Below are positions 1 through 7,087 of a DNA stretch of 23,668 bases, one piece after another (position 1 is the stretch's first letter; every line of letters begins with the position of its first letter). Below the pieces are notes generated by a model that worked only from the letters and a program-made list of their open reading frames with translations, searched no databases and had not been told where the DNA came from. The DNA is taken from contig CAXTEJ010000048.1 in NCBI GenBank assembly GCA_964243295.1, positions 1-23,668 on the forward strand. Direction: 5' to 3'. The DNA is from CAXTEJ01 sp964243295 (GTDB taxonomy: Bacteria; Actinomycetota; Actinomycetes; Actinomycetales; Angustibacteraceae). The translations under genes and the position numbers were made by a program.

Positions 1-116
1 GGTGGACCGTCACCATCACCGACGGCAGACCACGATTCACCCCACCCATGCGCACATGACGGGGCCGAGCAACGACGCCGCCCAGACCGACTGCTGCCGA
101 AGCGAGCGGTGCTGCC

Positions 117-1127
117 TCAGGCGGGCTGCGCCGTGGCAGCGAGCAGCTCATGGCACATGACCGTGAGCCGGCGCACCGGGGTGACGTCGTACGTGCGACC
201 GGCGGTGTCGACGAGATGCTCGATCGGGACGAGCAGCTCGAGGGCCCCCTTGACGCGGCCGGTCTGTGCGAGCACCTGGGCGCGCAGCCAGTCGCAGTAG
301 ACCGCGGGTCCACCGGCGGCGCGCAGCTGCTCGGTGAGCGCCTCAGCGACGTCCAGCTCACCGGCGGCCAGCAGCAGCCTGACCAGGTGGTCCGTGCTGT
401 CCAGCCACAGCGACGAACCGGGCGGCGCCAGCTCACGGACGGCCTCGAACGAGTCGACTGCCAGCTGTGCGTTCTGTGCCCCCGCGGCCGCACGGCCGAG
501 GTTGTGGGCGCTGACGGCGATCTCGGCATCGAGGGTGCCGGTGAGCAGCAGCGAGTCGAGCTCGGACTGGGCGATTGCGAGGTTGCGCTGCGCCTTGCGT
601 CGCAGGGTGACCGGGTCGGCGTATCCGCTGTGCTGCAACGTGATCGTTCTAGCTGGCAGGTTGCCCTTGGGGCTGTGGGGGCCTGGGTGCTCGACGCGTT
701 CGTGCAGCCGGCCCGCCCAGGAGGCGCCCCTCCGCCGGAACAGGCGGACAGCGGGGTGGGAGTAGCCGTCGTCGTTCGCGCCGTGGTTGTGGATCAGGAC
801 GTCGAGAGCACGAGTGCGCGAGGGCGTCCGCGCCAGCGTACGACGCAGCTGGTCGCGGTCAGCCACGAGGAGCTCGTCGGCGTCGACGCTCAGCACCCAC
901 TCACCCCGCGCCCGCCGCAGGGCCACGTTGCGGGCCGCAGCGAAGTCGTCTGGCCACGTGCCTTCGATCACGACGACGCCAGGCCGGCGCAGCAGCTCGA
1001 GCGTCCCGTCGGTGGAACCGGTGTCGTGCACGACGACCTCATCCACCACGGGCAGCAGCGCATCCAGGCAGGTCTGGATGCGCGGTGCCTCGTCACGAAC
1101 GATGAGGCAGGCGCTGATCAACGGCAT
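117..1127 (-). CDS. Family 2 glycosyltransferase with C-terminal helical (TPR-like) region
   Basis: A 336-residue protein whose N-terminal half is a GT-A fold glycosyltransferase. It opens with the typical ISACLIVRDEA strand, then HDTGSTDGT at residues 34-42 (nucleotide-sugar loop) and the metal-binding DxD as D82-A-D84 in LSVDADELLV. Residues from about 175 onward are alanine/leucine-rich and look like paired helices of TPR type, an arrangement known in bacterial family 2 enzymes that modify proteins or cell-surface glycans. The start is well supported: AGGAGGA lies 6 nt before the ATG on the minus strand (1134-1140). It has no close partner on its strand. Upstream lies the 600-bp repeat-rich gap. 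Donor and acceptor cannot be read from the sequence. Family is sure, role is not. Confidence 0.88.
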   Translation of the reverse strand: MPLISACLIVRDEAPRIQTCLDALLPVVDEVVVHDTGSTDGTLELLRRPGVVVIEGTWPDDFAAARNVALRRARGEWVLSVDADELLVADRDQLRRTLARTPSRTRALDVLIHNHGANDDGYSHPAVRLFRRRGASWAGRLHERVEHPGPHSPKGNLPARTITLQHSGYADPVTLRRKAQRNLAIAQSELDSLLLTGTLDAEIAVSAHNLGRAAAGAQNAQLAVDSFEAVRELAPPGSSLWLDSTDHLVRLLLAAGELDVAEALTEQLRAAGGPAVYCDWLRAQVLAQTGRVKGALELLVPIEHLVDTAGRTYDVTPVRRLTVMCHELLAATAQPA

Positions 1128-1160
1128 GGAAGGTCCTCCTCGGCGTTCGGCGCATCAGTG

Positions 1161-1262
1161 TTCATGCGTCGGCGTCGGCGTGGGCGTCGGTCGGCGTGGG
1201 CGTCGGTCGGTGTTGGCGTGGGTCCGTGTTGGGGTGAGTCGGCGTCGAATTCGGCGTGGGTC
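1161..1262. repeat. Degenerate GTCGGCGTGGGC-type low-complexity repeat
   Basis: A G/T-rich stretch built from irregular copies of GTCGGCGTGGGC and shortened versions, just upstream of the glycosyltransferase start and leading directly into the 53-bp tandem repeat. The spacing is irregular, so it is best seen as decayed or slippage-prone repeat sequence. No open frame here looks like a real protein: translations are simple Pro/Thr/Arg mixtures. Confidence 0.6.
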
Positions 1263-1267
1263 GGCGT

Positions 1268-1428
1268 CGGGTTGGCACGGTTCGCGTCTGCTTCGGGTTG
1301 CCGTGGGGGGTGCGGTGCGTCGGGTTGGCACGGTTCGCGTCTGCTTCGGGTTGCCGTGGGGGGTGCGGTGCGTCGGGTTGGCACGGTTCGCGTCTGCTTC
1401 GGGTTGCCGTGGGGGGTGCGCGGTGCGT
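1268..1428. repeat. 53-bp tandem repeat, three copies
   Basis: Three head-to-tail copies start at 1268, 1321 and 1374. The first two are identical over 53 bp; the third carries a 2-bp CG insertion near its end. Each unit contains two related half-units, both beginning CGGGTTG, about 26 bp apart, so the repeat probably arose from an older ~26-bp unit. The period is not a multiple of three, so any reading frame changes at every copy; this argues against coding use although long open frames cross it. It sits between divergently transcribed genes. Confidence 0.93.
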
Positions 1429-1502
1429 CGAGTTGGTGGGTCGGCGTCGTGGGCATCGGGTACCGCGCGACGGGTGCGCATCGACCTGCGCCGCCGCCAC
1501 CT

Positions 1503-1556
1503 TGAGGACCATGGCCCCGCTGAGGACCACGGCCCCGCTGAGGACCATGGCCCCGG
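1503..1556. repeat. 18-bp tandem repeat, three copies
   Basis: Three copies of TGAGGACCATGGCCCCGC start at 1503, 1521 and 1539. The middle copy has CAC instead of CAT at the NcoI-like core, and the last differs at its final base. Just downstream GGGGCCTCA is nearly duplicated, and CCGCAGCC (1560-1567) can pair with GGCTGCGG (1599-1606). The period is divisible by three and would encode a repeated hexapeptide on either strand, but no convincing gene covers it. Confidence 0.85.
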
Positions 1557-1726
1557 GATCCGCAGCCGGGGCCTCACGGGGCCTCAGGGGACCGCCATGG
1601 CTGCGGGCACGGATGGGCGCCGCGGGCGAGGGGCCGCCGGCCCCATGGCGACGACCTCGGCGGCCGATCGACGCGCTGCGGCGCGTCTGAGGTGCGCACG
1701 GCGGAGTGCTTTGCGAGGGTCGACGC

Positions 1727-2407
1727 ATGGAGCGGACGGACCAGCGGTCCTCGACCGTCGACGGCATCACGGATGCGGCTGCCGCGGCGCTCGCGACGCT
1801 GTTCGGCGGGGTGGCGCGGCTGCGAGCTGCGAAGTCGATCCATCCGCGGGGAGCGGTGGTCGGGGCGATGATCGAGCGGCTGGACCACCGGGCGACGGGC
1901 ATCGAGTGGGTCGACGAGAAGGCTCCGGCGCATGTGATCGTGCGCATCTCTCGCTCGGTGGGCCTGCCTCGCCCGCTTCCGGACGTGCTGGGCATGGCCG
2001 TCCGCGTGCCGCTCGACCCCGACGGCTTCGGTGACCTGCTGCTGTCGACGGGCGCCAAGGCGCCGTACGCACGGCACGCGCCGGTGCCGCGCCGCGATCC
2101 GGGCAGCGCGACCTTCACCTCGCTCGTCCCGTTCCGGACGCCGGTGGGCCTGCGGATGATCGCGGCGCTGTCGGTTGACCCGACGACCTACCTCCTGGTG
2201 GTCGCGACGCCGCGCGGCGCCTGGTCGCCCTTCGCGCGGTTGCTGCTCGACGCGCCTGCCGCCGAGGTGCCCGACGAGGAGATCGACTTCGACCCGGTCG
2301 CCCACCCGCTGCCGGGCCTGACGCTCCACGACAGGTTCAGCCGGCTCCGCCAGCCGTCGTACGCCGCCTCCCGCAGCGGACGACGTCGTCCCTGGCCGCC
2401 CCGCTGA
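1727..2407 (+). CDS. Conserved actinobacterial protein of uncertain function, possibly catalase-fold
   Basis: A 226-residue soluble protein. I place the start at ATG 1727, preceded by GAGGG (1715-1719) with 7-nt spacing, rather than the upstream in-frame GTG at 1706, which lacks a ribosome site. The conserved-looking core is AAKSIHPRG, then VIVRISRSVGLPRPLPDVLGMAVRVP, then a DGFGDLLLSTG segment and SLVPFRTPVG. I remember this pattern from actinobacterial proteins variously labelled phosphodiesterase or catalase-like, but I cannot confirm it, and no catalytic residue set can be named. No signal peptide or membrane segment is visible. The C-terminal 20 residues are basic and serine/arginine-rich. 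It converges on the Rieske gene with a 30-bp gap and no obvious terminator. Confidence 0.72.
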   Translation: MERTDQRSSTVDGITDAAAAALATLFGGVARLRAAKSIHPRGAVVGAMIERLDHRATGIEWVDEKAPAHVIVRISRSVGLPRPLPDVLGMAVRVPLDPDGFGDLLLSTGAKAPYARHAPVPRRDPGSATFTSLVPFRTPVGLRMIAALSVDPTTYLLVVATPRGAWSPFARLLLDAPAAEVPDEEIDFDPVAHPLPGLTLHDRFSRLRQPSYAASRSGRRRPWPPR

Positions 2408-2437
2408 CGCTGCCGAGTCGTGGGAGCCAGCAGACAC

Positions 2438-2764
2438 CTACTCCTTGACCGAGACCGTGCCGTCCGGCCCGTGCAGCACGGTGCCCACGCGCAGCCGCAG
2501 GAAGCGGCTGTAGGCGCGGACCACGCCGGAGTAGCCGGGGGTCGGCCCGCGGTAGCCGAGGAACCCCCGCGGGCCGTCGACCATCTCGCCGGTCCGGACG
2601 TCGTACCGGCTCTGGTGCCATGGGCAGACGAGGCAGCCGTCCTCGTCGACGTGCCCCTTGCTGAGGTCGGCGAGCTGGTGGCGGCAGCGGCGCGAGACGG
2701 CGAAGTCCTCGCCCTTGCTGTGGCCCACCACCCACTGGCCCACGAGACGGACGGGCGATGTCAT
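2438..2764 (-). CDS. Small stand-alone Rieske [2Fe-2S] protein
   Basis: A 108-residue protein with one Rieske domain. The two cluster-binding motifs are C27-R-H29 and C47-P-W-H50, the C-x-H and C-x2-H pattern, and the sequence between them has the usual length. The remainder (SRYDVRTGEMVDGP, then a proline/glycine loop) fits the ferredoxin-type or nitrite-reductase-small-subunit-like class more than a membrane cytochrome complex. No membrane anchor or signal peptide is seen. The ATG overlaps the TGA of the upstream epimerase gene by four bases (ATGA), with GGAGG 5 nt upstream, so translation is probably coupled. No oxygenase catalytic subunit is nearby, so the electron acceptor is unknown. 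Confidence 0.9.
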   Translation of the reverse strand: MTSPVRLVGQWVVGHSKGEDFAVSRRCRHQLADLSKGHVDEDGCLVCPWHQSRYDVRTGEMVDGPRGFLGYRGPTPGYSGVVRAYSRFLRLRVGTVLHGPDGTVSVKE

Positions 2765-3828
2765 GGCAACCTCCGGTGGCTGGCGGGTCCGCGGCGCACG
2801 AGTGTGGCGAGCTGGCCGACCACGCTGCGTGGCCGAAGCGCCGGGCTGTCGCCGCTCTGAGCAGACGACAGCCCGGCGACGACTTCGTCGAGCACCGCGC
2901 GGGCCCCGGTGGTGGGGGCCCAGCCGAGCTCGGTGCGGGCTCGTCCGGTGTCGAGCACCGGGACCGACATCGCGAGGTCGAGCCAGCCGGGGTCGACCGG
3001 CTGCACCCTGGCGTGCCAGGCGCCTGAGGCGAGCAGCCGCAGCACCGGCGCGGGCACGTGCACGGCATGGGCGCCGAGGGCCGCCGCGAGGTCGTCGCGG
3101 GTGATGGGCGGCTCGGCGGCCAGGTTGAAGGCGCCGCCGGCCCGCTGGTCGATGACCCGCACGACCGCGTCGGCGACGTCGTCCGCGTGGACGATGGGGA
3201 CGACGAGGGCGCGGTCGAGCGGCAGCACCGGCACGTGCCGCAGCAGGGACGCCGGCACCATCGCCGGCACGCCGTAGCGCAGCAGCTCGCTGCCGGCCGT
3301 CGACTGGCCGACGATGCCCGGCCGCACGCGGGTGATCAGCACGGAGGCGTCGGCGCGCGACTCGTAGGCGTCGAGCAGGCGCTCGGCGGCCACCTTGTGG
3401 CGGCTGTAGGGGGACGACGGGACGCCCGTGGTCGGGAACGTCTCGTCGACCGGTTGCTCGTCGACGCGGGGGGCGTAGGCGCCGATCGACGACATGTGCA
3501 CCAGGTGGGTGACGCCGGCGGCGTGCGCCGCCGCGATCACCGCTCGCGTGCCGCCGACGCCGATCCGCTCGAGGTAGGCCAGGTCGTGCGACGGCTGGAA
3601 GCCCCAGACCAGGTGCACCACGGCGTCCGCGCCCGCGAACGCGGTCTGCAGCCGCACCGTCGCGTCGGAGGCGGTGAGGTCGAGCGGCACCCAGCTGACC
3701 CCGTCGTACGGCGGGACCAGCTCGGTGGGCGGCCGACGGACGACCCCCGCGACGTCGTGGACGCCGTTCAGTCGGCGCAGCAGCGCCGTCCCGATGTTGC
3801 CGCTGGCGCCGGTGACGACGATGCGCAC
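2761..3828 (-). CDS. NAD-dependent epimerase/dehydratase (extended SDR)
   Basis: A 355-residue extended short-chain dehydrogenase/reductase. The N-terminal Rossmann glycine motif is G7-A-S-G10-N-I-G13. The active-site region is HMSSIGAY (serines 113-114) followed by Y141-SRH-K145, the YxxxK pair. The middle and C-terminal substrate-binding regions (RPGIVGQ, VHADDVADAV, GGAFNLA) are typical of the NAD(P)-dependent epimerase family. The start is GTG 3828 with GGAG 5 nt upstream (3834-3837). The last 45 residues are arginine-rich and weakly conserved in character. The gene ends inside the start codon of the Rieske gene, so the two are probably made together. Substrate is not predictable from the sequence; nucleotide-sugar epimerisation or small-molecule reduction are both possible. 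Confidence 0.9.
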   Translation of the reverse strand: MRIVVTGASGNIGTALLRRLNGVHDVAGVVRRPPTELVPPYDGVSWVPLDLTASDATVRLQTAFAGADAVVHLVWGFQPSHDLAYLERIGVGGTRAVIAAAHAAGVTHLVHMSSIGAYAPRVDEQPVDETFPTTGVPSSPYSRHKVAAERLLDAYESRADASVLITRVRPGIVGQSTAGSELLRYGVPAMVPASLLRHVPVLPLDRALVVPIVHADDVADAVVRVIDQRAGGAFNLAAEPPITRDDLAAALGAHAVHVPAPVLRLLASGAWHARVQPVDPGWLDLAMSVPVLDTGRARTELGWAPTTGARAVLDEVVAGLSSAQSGDSPALRPRSVVGQLATLVRRGPASHRRLP

Positions 3829-3838
3829 GCGTTCTCCG

Positions 3839-3932
3839 TCCCTGGTCGTGGGCGGCGCTGACCGCCGCGTGCACCCGCCTACCCGGCGTCCATCACCGGA
3901 AACCTGCTGGCGCGGTTGACGGCGACCAGGGA
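3839..3932. repeat. 10-bp perfect inverted repeat spanning the intergenic gap
   Basis: TCCCTGGTCG (3839-3848) and CGACCAGGGA (3923-3932) are perfect reverse complements. They fill the edges of the gap between the aminotransferase stop (3935) and the epimerase ribosome site (3834-3837). A smaller GGCGG/CCGCC hairpin (3851-3855, 3862-3866) lies inside. It could act as a terminator-like structure in mRNA or as paired operator half-sites. No T-run follows it. Confidence 0.5.
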
Positions 3933-3934
3933 GA

Positions 3935-5335
3935 TCAGGCGAAGAGCTCGTCGGCGCACTCGGCGAACGCCTCGGTGTGCCGGTCGACGTCGGCGGCGGT
4001 GGTCGCCGGGCTCATCAGAGCCATGTTGTGGAAGGGCGTCAGCAGCAGCCGGCGGTTGAGCGCGTGCAGGTGGAGGTACTGCTGCAGCTCGAAGTCGTCG
4101 GCGGCCGCCGCCTCGGCGCCGTCCCGCGGTGGCGTCGGCGAGAAGGCGTACTCGGCCCGGGCGCCGATCCGGCTGACGTGCCAGGGGGCTCCGGTGCGGT
4201 CGATGACGCCCTGCACCCCGTCGGTCCAGCGCTCCGCGAGCGCGATCATGTGGACGAAGGCGTCGTCGGTCAGGACGTCGGCCAGCGTCGCCCGCACGGC
4301 GGCCATCGACAGCGCGTTGCCGGCGAGCGTGCCACCGACCCCACCGACGTCGACGTCCTCGAGGTCGACGCTGCGCAGCACGCGGTCGCTGAGCTGCTGG
4401 GTCAGCCCGAACGCCGCAGCCGGGATGCCTCCGCCGATGGTCTTGCCGACGACCACGACGTCGGGGTCGAGGCCCCAGGCCGCGGTGCACCCGCCGGGGC
4501 CGGCGCACAGCGTGTGGGTCTCGTCCATCACGAGCAGCGTGCCGTGCTCGCGGGTGAGGCGGCGCAGGGCCTCGTGGTAGCCGGGGTCGGGCAGGACGAT
4601 GCCGATGTTGGTCATCGCCGGCTCGAGCAGCACGCACGCCACGTCGCCGACGGCCAGCGCCGCCTCGAGGGCGTCGACGTCGTTGAAGGGCACCACCACG
4701 GTCGTCTCGGACGGCGGCACCGGGGCGCCGATGGTGCCGCGGCGCTCCACGACGCTGCCGTCCGGTCCGAGCACGGCGAAGGTCTCGTCGACGGTGCCGT
4801 GGTAGCACCAGTCGATGACCAGCACCTTCGGGCGGCCGGTGAGGTGCCGGGCGTAGCGGATGACGTGCCGGTTGGCGTCGGTCGCGGTCAGCGTGAACTG
4901 CCACTGGGGAACGCCGAACCGACGCGCCAGCTCGGCCGCGGCGTACGACGCGTCGGCGGTCGGCAGCATCGCCGTGATACCCCGGTCGAGCTGCCTGCCT
5001 ACTGCCGCAACGGTGGCAGCGGGGGAGTGCCCGCTCATGGCGCCGGTGTCACCGAGGCACAGGTCGACGTGGTCGATGCCGTCGACGCAGGTGAAGTGCG
5101 CGCCGCGCGCCTGCTCGACGTGGACGGGGAACGGGCCCGGCCACTTCTGCATCCACGACATCGGCACGCCGCCGGGCAGGTGCGCGGCTGCCTCGCGATG
5201 GGCCGCGGCCGACCGCGGCCGCTCGGCGACGAAGCGCTCGGTCTCGCGCTGGTGCAGCCGGCGAAGGCGCTCGCGGTCGACGCCGGTGCCCGTGGCGGGA
5301 CGGTCGGTCGTGGCGGCGTTGGGGGCGGTGGTCAC
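3935..5335 (-). CDS. Class III PLP aminotransferase, glutamate-1-semialdehyde-aminomutase-like
   Basis: A 466-residue fold-type I PLP enzyme. D271 in LLVMDETHTL should bind the pyridine nitrogen and K298 in VVVGKTIGGG should form the Schiff base; the GGGIPAAAFG segment after the lysine resembles glutamate-1-semialdehyde aminomutase more than GabT. The phosphate-binding region reads TATDANR (150-156) rather than the usual SGSEA/NSGTEA, which marks a distinct subgroup and makes a haem-pathway role unlikely. The GTG start overlaps the gabT stop by four bases (GTGA, 5332-5335), so it is the second gene of a gabT operon. That suggests an amino-group transfer linked to GABA or a related omega-amino acid, but the true substrate is unknown. 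Confidence 0.9.
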   Translation of the reverse strand: MTTAPNAATTDRPATGTGVDRERLRRLHQRETERFVAERPRSAAAHREAAAHLPGGVPMSWMQKWPGPFPVHVEQARGAHFTCVDGIDHVDLCLGDTGAMSGHSPAATVAAVGRQLDRGITAMLPTADASYAAAELARRFGVPQWQFTLTATDANRHVIRYARHLTGRPKVLVIDWCYHGTVDETFAVLGPDGSVVERRGTIGAPVPPSETTVVVPFNDVDALEAALAVGDVACVLLEPAMTNIGIVLPDPGYHEALRRLTREHGTLLVMDETHTLCAGPGGCTAAWGLDPDVVVVGKTIGGGIPAAAFGLTQQLSDRVLRSVDLEDVDVGGVGGTLAGNALSMAAVRATLADVLTDDAFVHMIALAERWTDGVQGVIDRTGAPWHVSRIGARAEYAFSPTPPRDGAEAAAADDFELQQYLHLHALNRRLLLTPFHNMALMSPATTAADVDRHTEAFAECADELFA

Positions 5336-6726
5336 GCCTGCGCCACGGCCTGCGCCAGCACGTCGAGCCCCTCGGCGAGCAGGTCGGCGTCCATGACCAG
5401 CGGCGGCAGCAGCCGCAGCACGTTGGAGTACGTGCCGCAGGTGAGCGTGACCACGCCGGCGCGGTGGCACGCCGCGCTGATCCGCGAGGCCTCGGCGGCG
5501 TCGGGCTCGGTCGTGCCGGGCTTCACCAGCTCGATCGCCACCATCGCGCCGCGGCCGCGGACGTCGCCGATCTGCGGGTGGGCGGCGGCGAGCTCGTGCA
5601 GCCGGCTCGTCATCTGCTCGCCGAGCGCCTGCGCGCGGGCCGCGAGGCCGTCGCGCTCGATGGCCTCGATCGAGGCGAGTGCGGCCGCGCACGCGAGCGG
5701 GTTGCCGCCGTACGTGCCGCCGAGGCCACCGCCGTGGACGGCGTCCATCAGCTCGGCTCGGCCGGTGACCGCCGACAGCGGCAGCCCACCGGCGATGCCC
5801 TTGGCCGTCGTGACCAGGTCGGGCACCACGCCCTCGTGCTCGCAGGCGAACATCGCGCCGGTGCGGCCGAAGCCGGTCTGCACCTCGTCGGCGATGAACA
5901 CCACGCCGTTCTCGCGGCACCAGGCGGCGATCGCGGGCAGGAACCCCTCGGCAGGGACGACGAACCCGCCCTCGCCCTGCACCGGCTCGATCACGACGGC
6001 GGCCACGGCCTTGGCGCCGACCTGCGTGGCGATGACCGCGATGGCGCGCGCGGCGGCCTCGGCGCCCGTGATCGGCGCGGGCTCGCGGAACGGGTAGCTC
6101 ATGGGCGCGCGGTGTACCTCGCCGGCGAAGGGCCCGAAGCCGCTCTTGTAGGGCATGGCCTTCGCGGTCATGGCCATCGTGAGGTTCGTGCGCCCGTGGT
6201 AGGCGTGGTCGAACACCACGACGGCGTCGCGGCCGGTGGCGTGCCGGGCGACCTTGACGGCGTTCTCCACGGCCTCGGCGCCGGAGTTGAACAGCGCCGA
6301 CTTCTTCGCGTGGTCGCCGGGGGTGATGCGGGCGAGCGCCTCGCAGACCGCGACGTAGCCCTCGTAGGGGTTGATCATGAAGCAGGTGTGGGTGAACCGG
6401 TGGACCTGCTCGGTGACCGCGTCGACGACGCCGGGGTTGGCGTTGCCCACGTTGACGACGGCGATGCCCGAGCCCAGGTCGATCAGCGAGTTGCCGTCGA
6501 CGTCGACGATGATGCCGCCGCCTGCGCGCTCGACGTACAGCGGCAGCGTGCTGCCCACTCCCGCCGCGACGGCGGCCAGCCGCCGCTCGTGCAGCGCCCG
6601 GCTGCGCGGCCCGGGCAGCTCGGTGACCAGCTCACGGCGCTGCGGCACGGGCGCGGTGAGCGGCGCCTCGGCAGGCCGGGTGCTGACGGTCAGGTCGGCG
6701 GTGCGGTTCTCGAGCATGTCGGTCAT
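5332..6726 (-). CDS. gabT: 4-aminobutyrate aminotransferase (GabT)
   Basis: A 464-residue class III aminotransferase that transfers the GABA amino group to 2-oxoglutarate, giving succinate semialdehyde and glutamate. Visible motifs are FNSGAEAVENAVK (147-159) for phosphate binding, HAYHGRTN for the aromatic stacking region, D280 in FIADEVQTGFGRTG and K309 in TTAKGIAGGLP. Length fits the family. I chose ATG 6726 because a TACAGT -10 box ends exactly 6 nt before it, which fits a leaderless transcript; no Shine-Dalgarno is present, and the longer in-frame start is Pro/His-rich and unlike the family. A second ATG lies three codons in (6717). The neighbouring divergent gabD supplies the next step. 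Related omega-amino acids (5-aminovalerate) could also be substrates. Confidence 0.93.
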   Translation of the reverse strand: MTDMLENRTADLTVSTRPAEAPLTAPVPQRRELVTELPGPRSRALHERRLAAVAAGVGSTLPLYVERAGGGIIVDVDGNSLIDLGSGIAVVNVGNANPGVVDAVTEQVHRFTHTCFMINPYEGYVAVCEALARITPGDHAKKSALFNSGAEAVENAVKVARHATGRDAVVVFDHAYHGRTNLTMAMTAKAMPYKSGFGPFAGEVHRAPMSYPFREPAPITGAEAAARAIAVIATQVGAKAVAAVVIEPVQGEGGFVVPAEGFLPAIAAWCRENGVVFIADEVQTGFGRTGAMFACEHEGVVPDLVTTAKGIAGGLPLSAVTGRAELMDAVHGGGLGGTYGGNPLACAAALASIEAIERDGLAARAQALGEQMTSRLHELAAAHPQIGDVRGRGAMVAIELVKPGTTEPDAAEASRISAACHRAGVVTLTCGTYSNVLRLLPPLVMDADLLAEGLDVLAQAVAQA

Positions 6727-6732
6727 GACCAG

Positions 6733-6738
6733 ACTGTA
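6733..6738 (-). promoter_or_regulatory. Leaderless -10 box of gabT
   Basis: TACAGT on the minus strand fits the actinobacterial TANNNT consensus and is followed by exactly 6 nt (CTGGTC) before the ATG, putting the transcription start at the A of the start codon. No purine-rich ribosome site is present. A 10-bp perfect palindrome GGTCATGACC (6721-6730) covers the start codon and may be an operator. No good -35 hexamer is seen. Confidence 0.6.
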
Positions 6739-6848
6739 CGGCTGCAGGGTGTGGTGGCGAGAGAGGCGGCATGGGCCAGGATGGGGCGGCTGCCCGACAG
6801 ACGGCGGCTGCCGCGGGCGCGGCACGCGGGTGTGAGGCGGAGGACGAC

Positions 6849-7070
6849 GTGGCGCAGACCGAGGTGGCCAGCGAGCTGGTGGCCAACGTGCTCAGCATCG
6901 ACGTCGAGGTGGGCCAGCAGGTGCGCGAGGGCGAGGCGCTGGTGATCCTGGAGTCGATGAAAATGGAGATCCCCGTGCTCGCCCCCCACGACGGCACGGT
7001 GCTCGCCATCCGCTCGAGCGCCGGTGACGTCGTCCAGGACGGCGACGTGATGGTCGTCGTCGGCACCTGA
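6849..7070 (+). CDS. Small biotin/lipoyl carrier protein, TB7.3-like
   Basis: A 73-residue single-domain carrier. The biotinylation motif E-S-M-K-M has its target lysine at K38, with the conserved IPVLAPHDGTV and GDVVQDGDVMVVV strands after it. Size and sequence resemble the M. tuberculosis biotinylated protein TB7.3 (Rv3221c). The start is GTG 6849, with GGAGG at 6839-6843 and 5-nt spacing; a longer in-frame ATG at 6771 would add an alanine-rich, non-conserved leader. It precedes gabD by 17 bp and is probably co-transcribed with it. No biotin carboxylase or carboxyltransferase gene is in the window, so its partner enzyme is unknown; a carrier for an acyl-CoA carboxylase encoded elsewhere is the likeliest role. 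Confidence 0.9.
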   Translation: MAQTEVASELVANVLSIDVEVGQQVREGEALVILESMKMEIPVLAPHDGTVLAIRSSAGDVVQDGDVMVVVGT

Positions 7071-7087
7071 CCAGCGAGGGAGCAGCA

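Larger units (their letters stand above)
1128..1726. other. Gene-free 600-bp divergent intergenic region
   Basis: The region lies between the glycosyltransferase (minus) and the plus-strand gene starting at 1727. It holds the low-complexity tract, the 53-bp and 18-bp tandem repeats and an 8-bp hairpin stem. Apart from the ribosome binding sites at each edge I see no clear promoter hexamers and no protein gene. Overlapping open frames on both strands are products of high GC content. Confidence 0.7.

Noticed and set aside
1..116. Possible gene or terminator at the left edge
   Set aside because: No open frame with family features and no strong hairpin with a T-run; it may be the end of an intergenic region cut by the window.
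150..1505. Long plus-strand open frame opposite the glycosyltransferase
   Set aside because: It is antisense to a gene with clear GT2 motifs and its translation has no recognisable domain; very high GC content opens such frames on both strands throughout the window.
1118..2118. Long minus-strand open frames through the tandem repeats that would encode Pro/Thr/Arg-rich proteins
   Set aside because: The 53-bp period is not divisible by three, so the peptides are the same DNA read in changing frames; composition is low-complexity and there is no ribosome site. They also cover the real genes at both ends.
2378..2391. 14-bp perfect palindrome GGACGACGTCGTCC as an operator or terminator
   Set aside because: It lies inside the 3' coding end of the plus-strand gene, has no loop, no T-run and no partner site; GAC/GTC-rich palindromes are frequent in such DNA.
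3977..6097. 706-codon plus-strand open frame opposite the aminotransferases
   Set aside because: Both enzymes on the minus strand carry full PLP motifs; the antisense translation is Gly/Arg/Val-rich without motifs.
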